64,000 bases of DNA from Lineus longissimus (Eukaryota; Nemertea; Pilidiophora; Heteronemertea; Lineidae): the NCBI RefSeq assembly GCF_910592395.1, contig NC_088314.1, forward strand, positions 10,666,001 to 10,730,000, written 5' to 3'. A program made the position numbers and the translations under genes. Below, piece by piece: positions 1-12,066 of this stretch (position 1 is its first letter; each line of letters begins with the position of its first letter). A model generated the notes under the pieces. That model saw only the letters and a list, made by a program, of their open reading frames with translations, had not been told where the DNA came from and searched no databases.

Positions 1-210
1 ACAAGATCAGGAAGAAAATCAGGCACTGATATTTCTGGTACCTCCCCCAGATCAGGCACATAGAAATAATTCTCCATCTGCCCTCGTTGCATTTCTTCTC
101 CATGGGCTATGGAACTTGGGGCTGCTGCTAAGGCATCTTCCTCATCACCTTCTGTTGATCGTGTCTTGGTTACCACACCCAATGGATCCAGCATCACATA
201 TTTCTTGTAA
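1..210 (-). CDS. WASHC1: WASHC1 coding exon 3 (partial, runs off window)
   Basis: Encodes part of WASH complex subunit 1, the nucleation-promoting factor that activates Arp2/3 to build actin on endosomes. Read on the minus strand, a splice acceptor (TTTGCAG) ends at 211 and the exon opens with the last base of a split codon. The frame then reads [11 protein letters not shown], and further on [15 protein letters not shown] and a FLPDL motif; these are hallmark strings of the WASH central region in vertebrate orthologs (family knowledge). About 69 codons are visible. The proline-rich and VCA (Arp2/3-binding) parts must lie left of the window. The frame joins exon 2 exactly (phase 2) across a 17-kb intron. 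No stop or frameshift is seen. Confidence 0.93.
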
Positions 211-865
211 CTGCAAAGAGACAATACATACAGAACATTGATCATGGCTGAATATAGTCATTTACCCACATTGCCATGTGGCTTGTGCTTCTGCCATAAT
301 ACGCATGACAGTGATGGCGTGCGCCATACAAATGGTCCCCGACTGGATCTGGTCAAGTGAATATGGGTACTTGTGAAGGATGTGTTAATATGAGTGCTGT
401 TATGGATGATACCAGAGACCAGGTCATGCACTTTATTAATTTCCCTTCTTAATCTAGGGCGAGGTCTGACTAACACAGCACAGTTCTATCTCTCCAGGCA
501 TAAACACTCTCCATCGATCCAACTGCATGAGTTTGTCCCTATCAGGATTATCTGCAGAATGTTCCCTCTCGCCACAGGTCCCTGAAGCCTAGTTAGCGGG
601 ATTATCGGGCTAAACAATGGGATAAGCCAGGAAAGGTGGTATGAGAAGAGATATAGAAGAGGTAGGCAAGCGATGGACCAGATTTGATCCGAGAGACAAC
701 TCCACTTCCGACCCCTCGTGTACCAAATGTGTGTAATAAATGTGTACCAAATTTCAAGTTCATAGCTTTAGTGGTTAAGAAACGTGCCATAGTTACACTC
801 AAACGGCCAATTTACGCATTTCGACCTCTGTGACCTTAAAAATTGGGTCAAATCAAAAATTAAAA

Positions 866-1905
866 ATGAAATGGCCAGGGCTGTTGTGCTCACCTCATGT
901 GGATGAAAGATGGATGAAGAGCATGGTATTGTGTCATGTAGTGTTAGGTTTGATGTAGGTCCAAGCAATTACAATTTCCCCAAAATGGCCAATGTACAGT
1001 ACATTTGACCTCTGTGACCTTGAAAAGTAGGTCAAATCAAAAGACCCAGGTGACACATTGAATGGTTGTTAAAATTAGATGTACTTATAAAATTGGTGCC
1101 AATCGTGCAAGTAATTAAGGAATAATAGCATTATGAAGAATTTTGGACTTGGCCCCCTCCCTGGAGGCAAAACGGCAAATCAGATCGGACCAAACTGACC
1201 AAGGGGTACATGTGTACTTAATTTGTGATCAATAGTCATTGCGGTTAAGAAACGTGCCATAGTTACGGCCTGACGACCAATTTACGCCATTTGACCTCTG
1301 TGACCTTGAAAAGTAGGTCAAATTAAAAACCTGTGTGACATATACTGTAAGGTGGTTAAATGTACCCATGATATAAAATTGGTGGCAATCCGGCAGGAAG
1401 TTGAGGAATAATCACATTTTTAAGGTTTTTGGATTTTGCCCCCTGGTGGTCAAGTGGAGAAATCATATTGGACCGAACTTCGGTCCCTGAGATCACCTGA
1501 CTAAGGGGTACATGTGTACCAAATTTGGGATCAATAGTCATTGCAGTTTAGAAACGTGCCATAGTTACATCCTAACGGCCAATTTACGCCATTTGACCTC
1601 TGTGACCTTGAAAAGTATGTCAAATCAAAAACACGTATGAAATGTCATATACCCTTTCTACCACAAAAATTTCATCAAAAACAAATGACAAATAAGTGAG
1701 ATATCACACTATTCATATTTTCAGTTTTGGCACCGTAGTGGCCAAGTCAAGAATCAGACCGGACCGAAAATCAGTGTCAGAGTACCTCTGACCTAGGGAG
1801 TCAGGTGTACAAAGTTTCAAGTTCATAGCACTAGTGGTTAAGAAACGTGCCAAAGGATACGATGATGACGGACACAGGGCTATTGTAATAGACTCCCCTT
1901 ATGGT
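866..1905 (+). repeat. GGTGAGC-family repeat, copy A
   Basis: Begins with GGCCAGGGCTGTTGTGCTCA-like sequence and ends with a GGTGAGCCAA terminus after a GAC-rich stretch. It contains ~300-bp tandem internal units, each with GAAACGTGCCATAGTTAC, a TGACCTCTGTGACCT block and GCCCCCTGGTGG. No coding capacity is seen. The weak end symmetry (TGCTCACC ... GGTGAGC) suggests a non-autonomous mobile repeat. Confidence 0.7.
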
Positions 1906-2005
1906 GAGCCAACCAGTATGATATGTGATGTATCCTTGCTAGAAGAACCTACCAGAAAAATATTAATGAAAACAAGTCACTCATAAGAGAGATAACACAC
2001 TTTTT

Positions 2006-3603
2006 GGCTCACCGTAGGGGAGTCTATACGATACCGCAGTGTCCGTCGTCGTCGTTGTCGTCCGTCGTATCCTAGTTCAAAAACAGTGGCACGTTTTTTA
2101 ACCGCTAGGCCTATGAACTTAAAACTTTGTACACATGACCCCCTAGGTCAGATGACCCGTGACACTAAATTTCTGTCCGATCTAATTCTCTACTTGGCCA
2201 CCAGGGGGCCAAATGTGGATATCTAAAAAGTGTGATATCTCGCTTATTAGTGACTTGTTTTCGATAAAACTTTTGTGGTAGGTACTCATAGCAAGGATAC
2301 ATCATATATCTTACGGGTTTTTAATTTGATCTACTTTTCAAGGTCACAGAGGTCAAATGGCGTGAATTGGCCGTTTGAGTGTAACTATGGCACGTTTCTC
2401 AACCACCAAAGCTATGAGCTTGAAACTTGGTACATATAACCCCCTATATCAGATAACCTCTGGTGCTGAATTTCAGCCTGATCTGATTCTTGACTTTGCC
2501 ACCAGGGGGCCAAAACAGAAAAAGTAAGAAGTGCAATAGCCTGCTTATTAGCAAATTGTTTTTGATGAAATTTTTATGGCAGGGACCCCTAGCAAGGTTA
2601 CCTCAGATGTTGCACAATTTTTCGGATTTGACCTACTTTTTAAGGTCGCAGAGGTCAAATGGCGTAAATTTGCCGTTTGAGTGTAACTATGGCACGTTTC
2701 TCAACCGCAACAGTTATGAACTTGAAACTTTGAACAAATGACCCCCTAGGTCAGTTGACCTTTTACACTGAATTTTGGTTCGGTCTGATTATTGACTTGG
2801 CCACCAGGGGGCCCAAACTCAAAACTCAAAAAGTGTGATTTCTCGCTTATTACTGATTTGTTTTTTAATAAAAGTTTCATGGTAGGTACTCCCAGCATGG
2901 ATACATCACATATCTTACGGGTTTTTGATTTGACCCACCTTTCAAGTTCACAGAGGTCAAAGTTGAAAACTTTACCGTTCTTGGTACGTTTTGTCGTTGT
3001 TCAATGTAAAGAGTTTTAATTTTGTGTAATGATGCATCTAAGAAGCCACTATTTGTATGCCAAGTTTCAGCCAGATCGGAATTCAAATATGGCCGAAATT
3101 GCATGTTTTGTGGGTTTTTCCTCGTATTGTGGCAATCCAAAGGTCGTGAGTTCAAACCCCGGTCAAGGACAGCCAAAAATATTTTTATTTTTCATCTTTT
3201 CCTTTTTTCTTTTCTGAGTTCTATCTTACATTTTCTTCATTTTTTGATTTATTTGGTGCCATAGATTTAATTAGGCGGCCATCTTGGAAATCGTTTTTTG
3301 CCGATTGCTGTAGTGTAACGAGTGATGAAATTGTTATGGTCAGGTGGATGTGTCTACATCACATATCACCCTGGTTTGTTATTTGACCTACCTGTCAGGG
3401 TCACTGAGGTCAAAGTTAAAAATATATTCACCATTGTCATGGAGTGGCACGTTTCTTCACTATTATTTTCACCTAGACTCTACAAGCTTGGAACCACAAG
3501 TCTCGGATTCACCACTTGGCCAGGGCCGGCTCTGAACTGGTCACAGATGCATGTATAAATTATGAGAGGCCTACATACTGTAGCACTTTCTGTAACTGTC
3601 TAC
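2006..3603 (-). repeat. GGTGAGC-family repeat, copy B; inverted twin of 23433-25049
   Basis: Starts on the plus strand with GGCTCACCGTAGGGGAGTCT (the reversed family 3' end) followed by GTC-rich sequence. It carries four ~300-bp units with reversed TGACCT blocks. It ends near CTGTCTACTA at 3603. The whole segment matches 23433-25049 in opposite orientation with only scattered differences by eye. Confidence 0.8.
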
Positions 3604-5867
3604 TAACAAGAGGCCCAAGGGCCTGGCGCTCAGCTGGATGACCTAATAACATAGGACTGAGGGTGTAAAGTAGTAAATATCAGCTTTATACTACTGTTTG
3701 AAGGTCAAGAGAACACGTTATACTACTAAGATTTCCAATGCAGAGCTGCCAGCTGGATGAAATATGATTGAACTAATCAGCCATGGTATGCAAATATTAC
3801 TGTTAACAAGGCCCCAAACTACAACCTTACTATGAGCAATATCTTGCCAAGTTTGAAGGGATTCCTGACGGATGAGGAAAGAAATGCTTGGAAAACAGAG
3901 AAGAAGATACATGCTTGGTATAAACTACTTTGAAAACAGTTGTCCATGATGACTGAACATTGCTTTCTCAGTAACATTGGCTTGAGGAGGCAACGGAAGA
4001 TATCCCTAGTTCAGTATGTTGTATCGGTAGCTTTACAGAAAAGAAGTGTCAGAGAGGATGAGACTTCTCCATGGACAACTGTGGTATGTCCAGGCTTGGT
4101 TGTACAGCACAAGGATACAAAATGCTGTCTGTAATTGAGAGGTATCCTGATTTAACAGAGGTCAAAATAAATAGAAATGACCAGTTTGGGACTAACACCA
4201 CTGTCTTTTTTTTTATAAGGTAGAGATTACAGAAGTCAACAAAATTAATTTTATTGAGAGAAATTGACCTGTCCTGCAGGTGATTGGAATTTACAATACA
4301 AAGGGTCGTTTTCATATTTGAAAATCCCTTCATAATCAAGGGCTACCTCTGACTAAAACAGCATCCATGAACAATAGACCACCAATTTGACCCCAGCTCC
4401 TAACTGCGAGAAAACCCAAGTCCAGCAACCAAAAGTACCAAAAATACATTTTTGTTTACATTTGAACTGCACACATGCGTTTGTTTACAATTTCCCGCAA
4501 AATCTCGAAAATCAGGTGACCTGCAATCATGGATTGAAAATAACATTTATCTGGGTTCAGCAGGTCAGCAGGTATACCGGCTGTTCCAATCATCCCCCTA
4601 CAGCCAGCTGTTCAAAAGGTAATGTTATTCACCCCACAGGGAGTGCAGGTAATTGATTAAGCCCCTGCATAACTTAACAGCAATGGCTTGGCTTCTGTGA
4701 GTGGTAAGGAGAATTGACAGTGTCCGATTAAAAATCCCTCATTTCTGCTCCGCTGAAGTAAATTTTTGAATAAAACCAAGACGTTGCATCAGGGTAAGGT
4801 GTCACCACCATTCATGCAAAATTTCAAGGTATCCAACGCCTCTAAGTGTGACTTTATTCGTCCCCCTTCTAATATTATTATATAGAAGATTTAGACCAGC
4901 GATGACGTCATTTCTGGTGATTCCCTACGTTGTCCAATGAACGCTTTTTAAAGTGTACCATTTGGCATGCATTAGCATGCAATGTATTTTATCAGCGCTG
5001 ACAATTGCCGAACAGAATGCCGTAGCTCCGTCAATTTGCAATCAATTTTTATGGGAGTAACATTATTGTGTAGCTTAAAACGTCTACTTTTTACTCATGT
5101 AAGAATCGTAGTACTAAAAACTAATATGCAAACAGAATCATGCCGATTCACTGCACATACTGTGGGAATTCTCCACTTCAAAATACATCGCGAACAGAGC
5201 GTGCACTTCCGATATCGTTTTCACAGAATTGTGGCCAAATTTTCAAGAACTAATTTCTGAAAGTATTCCCTTAAGACCTTATGACTACCCACTGAAAGGA
5301 ACTAGTGATAATATCGCCTACTTGACTACTTTTTAGCAGAAAATTGGTTACTTGTTGCAAAATCAATCTTCCATCTTTACACTCAATACACTGGTCACAG
5401 TGGCTATGCTGAAATATAGCCTGGTTCCCTGGCCAATTCAATGCGCAGAATACAACTGCGCAACTATACGTCATAACCCGGGCTTTTGAATCGTCAAAAA
5501 ATCTGTCAAATGTGCCTGTAGCGCCAACTGGCGGTGAAAACTAAACTAATTCCATTACAAGTCAAAATGAAAAATTATTAAAAAATATTCGGCCAGATTT
5601 GAAAACAATATTTCCTCTGTGGCCCGAGGTATAAAGGAAAGAAGTTTAAACTTCCCGATGACCTCATTCGCCGAATGTAGGTCGGATCGCGCTGATTTTT
5701 GGTTTCTGAGTTCCCCTTGGGCTACTCCTAATTTAGCAGCGTCAACAAAGTGCCTAGGTCTTACGGTTACAAAATGCCCAAAATTGACATGGAAGGATGG
5801 CAGGAAGGATGGACACCATTCCCTTAGTAATATTACCAGCTTCGCTGACTTTGTCAGCTGAGCTAAA
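3604..5867. other. Spacer with one degenerate repeat
   Basis: No gene is supported. 4130-4335 resembles, in reverse orientation, the repeat at 37815-37970 (shared translated string VLVPNW and shared AGAGGT spacing). The rest is unassigned AT-rich sequence. Confidence 0.5.
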
Positions 5868-6125
5868 AATACTTACGGTGAGCACAATGGCCCCTGACCG
5901 TTTCATTAGGTTACCACTTCTGGCCAGGTCAAGAATCAGATCGGACCGAAATTCATTCCCAGAGGTCACCTGACCTGGAGGGTCCTGTGTACAACGTTTC
6001 AAATTCATAGCCCTAGTGGTTAAGAAACGTGCCACTGTTTTTGAAACAGGATACGACGGACGACGACGACGGACAACAGACACTGCGGTGTTGTATAGAC
6101 TCATCTACCCAAACAGTGAGCCAAA
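5868..6125 (+). repeat. GGTGAGC-family repeat, rearranged fragment
   Basis: A reversed family 5' end (GGTGAGCACAATGGCCCCTG) is joined directly to a forward-oriented 3' half. That half contains a TGGCCAGGTCAAGAATCAGA string, a GAC-rich run and a terminal GTGAGCCAAAA. The head-to-inverted-tail join shows an internal rearrangement. Confidence 0.65.
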
Positions 6126-6433
6126 AAAAAGGTTTTCAAAGATGGCCACCAGGAGTCCAGAAAGTAGGCCAAATGGCATTGATTTTTCGTGTATCGAGTC
6201 ATATCGTCATAAGACATCCACACACTAAGTTTCACCTTTCTAGACTCAACAGTGCAGAAATGTGCCACCATTGTTGACAGACGACGGACGCACCGACGAT
6301 GGACAATAGTCAAGACGTGATGATATGAGCTCCCCAGCTGAGATAAAAATAGTGAAAATCAAATTTTTATTTTTATTCTAATTCCCCCTCCCCCTGGGAA
6401 AAATCTTGAAAAAATCAGAGATTCTAACAATAA

Positions 6434-7471
6434 TGAAATGGCCAGGGCCATTGTGCTCACCTCATGTGGAGGAAAGATGGATAAAGAGCATGGTATTGTG
6501 TCATGTAGTGTTAGGTTTGATGTAGGTCCAAGCAATTACAATTTCCCCAAAATGGCCAATTTACATAACATTCGACCTCTGTGACCTTGAAAAGTAGGTC
6601 AAATCAAAGAAGACCCGGGTGACACATTGAATGGTTGTTAGAATTAGATGTACCTATGATATAAAATTGGTGCCAATCGGGCAAGTCATTACTAGGAACA
6701 ATGGCATTTTGAAGAATTTAGGATTTGGCCCCCTCCCTGGAGGCCAAACGGCAAATCAGATCGCACCAAACTTCGGTACCTGAGATCACCTGACCAAGGG
6801 GTACATGTGTACTTAATTTTTGATCAATAGTCATTGCAGTTAAGAACGTGCCATCGTTACGGCCCGACGGCGAATTTACGCCATTTGACCTTTGTGACCT
6901 TGACAAGAAGGTCAAATTAAAAACCTGTGTGACATATACTGTATGGTGGTTAGATGTACCCATGATATCAAATTGGTGGCAATCGGGCAAGAAGTTAAGG
7001 AATAATCACATTTTTAAGGTTTTTGGATTTTGCCCCCTGGTGGTCAAGTGGTGAATCATATTGGACCAAACTTCGGTCCCTGAGATCACCTGACTAAGGG
7101 GTAAATGTGTACCAAATTTGGTATCAATAGTCATTGCAGTTTAGAAACGTGCCATCGTTACATCCTAACGGCCAATTTACACCATTTGACCTCTGTGACC
7201 TTAAAAAGGAGGTCAAATCAAAAACCCGGAGGATATAATGATGCACCTTTGCTAGAAGTACCTACCATATTTTTTTCAAAATTTCCTGACTACTATTAAG
7301 GGAGATATTGCATATTTTCACTTTTAACGTTTGGCCCCCTGGTGGCCAAACCATGAAACGAATCGGACCGAAACTTGGTCTCCAAGGTGTCATTACATAA
7401 GGGTACATGTGTACCAAGTTTCAACTCAATAGCTCTAACAGTTACGAAACGTGCCCTGCTAACGGACGACG

Positions 7472-7512
<41 letters not shown>

Positions 7513-7566
7513 ACGACGGACGCAACGGTATGGGATAAGCTCACCTCTGCTAAGAGGTGAGCTAAA
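6434..7566 (+). repeat. GGTGAGC-family repeat, copy D with (GAC)n tail
   Basis: Full-length-looking copy from GGCCAGGGCCATTGTGCTCA to GAGGTGAGCTAAAAA. It has three internal ~300-bp units with TGACCTCTGTGACCT blocks at about 6574, 6886 and 7187. A GAC trinucleotide run occupies 7463-7518, just before the 3' end. Apparent ORFs in this run are low-complexity artefacts. Confidence 0.7.
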
Positions 7567-7712
7567 AAGGGCCATTGTGCTCTCCCGGCCTGTTGACATG
7601 GAAGGGAGAACCTGAAGAAGAACTTGTTATGAAAAATGTCAGGTGACATCCATGCAATAGTTCTGCATATGACGACAACGGATGCCGCAGTATCGCCAGG
7701 TGAGCTAAAAAT
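7567..7712 (+). repeat. GGTGAGC-family short derivative
   Basis: A ~145-bp piece with the family 5' end (GGCCATTGTGCTC) and 3' end (CAGGTGAGCTAAAAA), abutting copy D. It looks like an internally deleted member. Confidence 0.55.
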
Positions 7713-7839
7713 GGACATTGTTTATTTATGAACTTTACCCCCTGGTGGCCACACTTAAAATCAGATCGGGATCAAGTGGGTCACTATAAAATAAGGATGC
7801 ATGTGGCTACCTTCACACCACATATGATCAACATCAGAC

Positions 7840-8158
7840 CTCCAGTTTTGACAACAATAGACGAACAGACTGAGGCACCATTCCACCTACCATCTCCGCT
7901 CTGTTATTGCTCCAACTTTGGTGGTCCCTCGCACTAAGTGCAAAACCTTTGGTGACCGTTCTTTTTACAAGTCATCACCGGTTCTATGGAACCAGCTACC
8001 TTCCAACATCAGGCTTGCTGGTTCCATAGACATTTTCAAAACTCTCCTGAAACAACACCTTTTCAGGGAGTGTTTTGCTTTGTAAAGCGCCTGAGAATTT
8101 TTTAAAAATTTTCTTTTAATTCAGGCGCTATAGAAATTCTTATATTCATTCATTCATA
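7840..8158 (+). pseudogene. 3' end of an L2/CR1-like LINE
   Basis: In the frame 7888-8085 the plus strand reads 65 codons and a stop. It contains VVPRTKCKTFGDRSF, VLWNQLPSNIR, IDIFKTLLKQHLF and a terminal RECFAL, the conserved C-terminal block found after the reverse transcriptase in L2/CR1-type LINEs. The stop is followed by a short 3' UTR (AAGCGCCTGAGAA...) and an ATTC microsatellite-like tail at 8145-8158, typical of that clade. It is 5'-truncated, so this is a dead copy. The visible fragment keeps an open frame, which suggests it is fairly young. Confidence 0.8.
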
Positions 8159-8238
8159 ACAGGATTTTTAAAACTTTGCCCCCTGGTGGCCACATTTGTA
8201 ATCGAATCCGGACTGTAGTTGGTCGTTTGGGTAGGACT

Positions 8239-8546
8239 TCCCATTTCCTGTGAAAATGTGATTTTATTAGTTCATACCTACCCAGGTCAGACTTTTGCAT
8301 ATGTACTCATATCAGACCTACCCGAGGAATTATTTAACTAATTACATTAGAAAAATAAGCAGCCAGTTCACAAGGCTACGTCCAGGCGGCGCCCCTGTAC
8401 AGCCCATCAACAGTGCAAGCCGCTATATTGCCAGTACTTTTTACTCAAGCAACTCAAGTAAGTCCCGTTGCTGTGGGGACGGACGGGTGGGCAGTCTGAC
8501 CTGGGTAGGTATGAACTAATAAAATCACATTTCCACAGGAAATGGG
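8239..8546. mobile_element. Palindromic element derived from the DIRS terminus
   Basis: Inverted arms of about 53 bp: 8239-8291, and its reverse complement at 8494-8546. The interior 8268-8447 matches the reverse complement of 14834-15006, the 5' terminus of the adjacent DIRS element. The last 29 bp are repeated once in tandem (8547-8575). Best read as a terminal-repeat-derived non-autonomous product. Confidence 0.6.
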
Positions 8547-8577
8547 AATAAAATCACATTTCCACAGGAAATGGGAA

Positions 8578-8618
8578 TTTTATGTCGTTCATACTCTACC
8601 CAGGTCAGACTTTTGCAT
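8578..8618 (+). repeat. DIRS inverted terminal repeat, 3' side
   Basis: 41 bp ending TACCCAGGTCAGACTTTTGC followed by AT. It is identical to the reverse complement of 14976-15016. A weaker match continues a few bases inward (ACCTGAGGAA versus ACCCGAGGAA). Confidence 0.8.
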
Positions 8619-9078
8619 CGAATACCAACAACCTGAGGAAAGTGGGTAAACGTGACTTACCATGTAGCGACGTGAACTGTCTCCAAGCCGCATAGCAGAA
8701 CCCAACGGGTGAGACCGGGATAACCAGACCAAAGAGAAATGGGGATGCTCATGGCTCAACGGTCAGGCCACCATATAAAAGAATAATGGAAAGGGCCTTA
8801 AGGTTATCAACTACCCCCTAGAGTAAGGTAGCACATCGCATGGTACTTGCTCAGCACACACCTCGCCAAAAGAATGTGTGGGCTTAAGAGGGTAACCACC
8901 CTCTGCGTGTGGGGACAACCCACAAAGTCTAGGCGGCTCAACCTAAGACATCCGGACGGGGCACATGCACAGGGGAACCACGTCCCGGCATGAATGTCCG
9001 TACCTCCCCCTCATCTTTAGAGGGAAGGACGGAGAATCCGGAGTGAGGAGTCCGGCGGGTAGGCTAGGCAGGGAGAAC

Positions 9079-10140
9079 CTAGACTACGTGCTGAGCAGCG
9101 ACGATTGGACCGAGAGACAGCATACCGTCAGTCATCACGGAACAATCGCGCATATAATGTTGGGAGAAAGTGGAGTGAGAACTCCACGTCGCCGCCTCCA
9201 AGACCTCGTTCAAGGCGACTCCCCTATATTCGGCCCATGAAGTCGAGATGGCAAGAATCCCGTGGGCCGTCACGGAACCCAGGCGGCGAAGCTCCGGAGA
9301 CTGAAGAGTCATGGAGTAGGCCTACCGGATGGTGGCCACCAACCATCTGGCGACCGTGGCGGGCGCAATCTCCCGTGTGAATCCCTCGCGATAAGACAGA
9401 AAAAGACGCTTTCTGCCGAGACGGACGGCAGGGTCCTTGGTCTTATCGACATAGAACCTCAAGGCCCGGACAGGGCAGAGAGTTCTATCCGGGAGGTCTC
9501 GAGAGACCACCCTGGAAAGGGATGGAATAAGAACCGGGCGCCTGGAGGTGGAAGGCGCCTGGTTCTTCGCAATAAAGCCTGGGACAAATTCTAGGACCGC
9601 GCCCCTCTCATTGAAGGCTAGCTTGTCAAAAGCTAGGGCATGGAGCTCGGACCGTCTCTGGGTCGTAGCTAAGGCAACCAAGAAGACGGTCTTAAAGGTA
9701 AGATGCTTCCTATCTGCTAGGTGCAAGGGCTCGAATGGAAATCTCATAAGAGCCCGTAGCACCACCGAGAGATCCCACTTGGGGACGCAATGTAAGGAGC
9801 GGGGACGCTCCAGAGACATGTTGCGAAGCAACGATGACAAGGCGTCATCCCAAGCCGGTTGCCAGGAGCCTGTCAGCCTAAGGGTGACGGCAATGGCAGA
9901 GCGATAGCCCTTAACCCCCTGGACCGAAAACTTCCGGACCGTAAACAAAAAGTTTAGGAAATTGAGGAAGTTGGGAAGAGTGGGAGCGATCGGAGAAACT
10001 CCGTGCTCCCCGCACCAGTCTCGAAAGACGAGCCACTTACTGTCGTATGATGTAAGGGTAGACTGTCTCTGAGGCTGAGCGACTTTTCGGATAATGTCCT
10101 CCGAAAAGCCTCTCTCTCGGAGGAAATGCCCGATAGTCTC
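9079..10140 (-). pseudogene. DIRS tyrosine recombinase (YR), broken
   Basis: Would integrate circular element DNA by strand exchange. The frame overlaps the end of the methylase region in another frame and begins around 10140; the N-terminal part contains TLTSYDSKWLVFRDWC. The catalytic box I arginine lies in TTQRRSEL (about 9650). The C-terminal part has SVTAHGILAISTSWA, ATWSSHSTFSQHYMRD and the presumed nucleophile tyrosine in HYMRD. Two defects are visible: an in-frame TAG at 9322-9324, and leucine (CTT) where the H-x-x-R motif normally has arginine. Both should abolish activity. Confidence 0.82.
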
Positions 10141-11982
10141 CAGGCGTGAAGCCTGTAGAAAGAAGGGCCTGATGGTAGACCCGGCCTATCGGGTGATATA
10201 GCAGGCGGTCCCACTCCGGCAATCTGCGGGGGTGGTCCGTCAGGAGCTCCAGCAACACCGGGAACCAAGCTTGGTTCGGCCAGCAAGGGGCGATCAGGCA
10301 AAGCCTGATGCGCGATGAGGCCACTTGGTTCAGAACCGGCAGCAACAGAGGGGTTGGCGGGAATGCATAAGCATTGAGGCCGTCCCAGGAGGCCGACAGG
10401 CTGTCTACTCCCAAGGCCTCGTCGTCCGGGAGAGGGGAGTAATACAGGGTGAATCTCTTGTTGAGGCGGGTGGCGAAAAGGTCCACAATCGGCGCATCCC
10501 ACATCCCGGCCAGCCGAGACACAATCTCCTGATGGAGGGTCCACTCGGTCTGGACTAAGCGATCGGCTCTGGAGAGAGCATACGCCAGGTTGTTCCTCTT
10601 GCCGGGGATGTGACGGGGGAAGAGCTGGATATCCAGCCGACGACAAAATTGTAGGAGGTCCCATGTCAGACGACACAGTGTGTCGGACCTCGTTCCCCCT
10701 TGTCTCCGAATATAGGCGACGACAGTCGAGTTGTCGGAGAACAGAGATACCCTGTGACCCCATAACCGGGACGAAAAGGCCTTCACGGCTAGGATGACAG
10801 CCTGCATTTCGAGAATATTGATCGAAAGGCGAGACTCCTCCCCTGACCACGTGCCCTTGGTGGTCAGGTCGCCCTCGTTCAGGTGAGCCCCCCATCCGAA
10901 GAGGGAGGCGTCCGTGAAGAGGGACATCTGGGGGGTAACGGACGGAGCTGCACCCCGCGGAGGAGCTCCGTCTCCGTCCTCCAGAACCTCCAAACGTCCT
11001 CCAGTAGCATGGAAGGGAGTGCTACTGCTCGATCGAGTGGGTCCGAGAAGGGGCGCCAACTCGAGAGTAGGAGGAGCTGGAGGGGGCGCATATACAGGCG
11101 ACCGAGAGGAACCTGGTCCACAGCCGAATTGAGCAGGCCCAGCAGGGACAGGAACTGTCTGGCTGTGGCGCTGTCTCGGCGACGGAAAGCCCGAATCAGT
11201 GACCGGATCTTGGTGAACCGGTCCTGAGGTGGGGACATGAGGCCCTCTCTGGTACGGAAACGTACTCCCACGAAGACAAAATCCTGAGACGGGTCTAGCT
11301 CGGATTTTTCTAAGTTTGTTATCCACCCGGCCTGGGTCGCCGTCTTGAGCAAGAACCGAGTCTGCTTGAGAAGACGGGGACGGGATTGGCAACGTAGCAG
11401 CCAGTCGTCTAAGTAGCAATGGAGCTTGAAGCCCAAAGCGTGAAACGGGGCGGCGAACGCCCTGACGACGGTTGTGAAAATAAGCGGGGCGGAAGCCAGG
11501 CCGAAAGGCAAGGCCTGAAACTGATAAATTTTGCCTTCGAAGTAAAAGCGAAGGAAATGTTGAAAGTCTGGGTGGACTGGGATGTGAAAATACGCATCCT
11601 GTAAGTCCATGGAGACGGCCCAATCGTCGGGCTGCACCGCTGTTGCCACTGACCTGGTTGTTTCCATCTTGAAACTGGGTACCCTGAGGAACCGGTTCAG
11701 GCTGGACAGGTCTATGACCAATCTCCATTTTCCCGACTTCTTCGGAACCAAGAAGATGTGGCTGTAAAAGCCCGGGGAGGAGTGGTCTTCCACCACCGTG
11801 ACAGCCTCCTTCTGGAGGAGGGAGTTGACCTCGGACCGAAGGGCTTCGGCCCTGGCCGGGTCCACGGGGGTAATACCGGGTGGGGAGTCGATGTCGTTGG
11901 GGGAGGATGGGCAAAATCGAGGCGAACCCCGTGCCGGAGCATGTCCGGGACTGGGGAGCCTTTTTGACACCATCCGTCCCAA
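10037..11982 (-). pseudogene. DIRS RT / RNase H / Dam-like methylase polyprotein
   Basis: Reverse transcriptase occupies the frame 11982-10879. It contains FLVPKKSGKWRLVIDL, DLQDAYFHIPVH (motif A aspartate), FGLASAPLIF and the catalytic YLDD at residues 190-193 of that frame. The frame then shifts near 10950. RNase H continues in another frame with SLFTDASLFGWGAHL, LEMQAV and FSDNSTVVAYI (catalytic D/E/D positions). The methylase-like domain diagnostic of DIRS elements follows: VDLFATRLNKRF, SPLPDDEALGVDSL, YAFPP and PCWPNQAWFPVLL. Its stop is at 10037. The RT-to-RH shift may be a mutation rather than programmed. Confidence 0.88.
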
Positions 11983-12066
11983 AAGGCTGCGAAATGGCGC
12001 AGCCTGCCCCCAACGACAGAGTCCGAGGGAGTGTCGCCCATTGGCGCCCGAGGAGAAGGTGACAAG

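Noticed and set aside
3120-3175. tRNA gene suggested by GAGTTCAAACCCCGG (B-box-like)
   Set aside because: No matching A box or cloverleaf at proper spacing; it is inside a repeat and recurs at 23870-23900.
7296-7718. Minus-strand 140-aa ORF with long arginine run
   Set aside because: Created by the GAC/GTC trinucleotide run of the repeat family; low complexity with no conserved protein.
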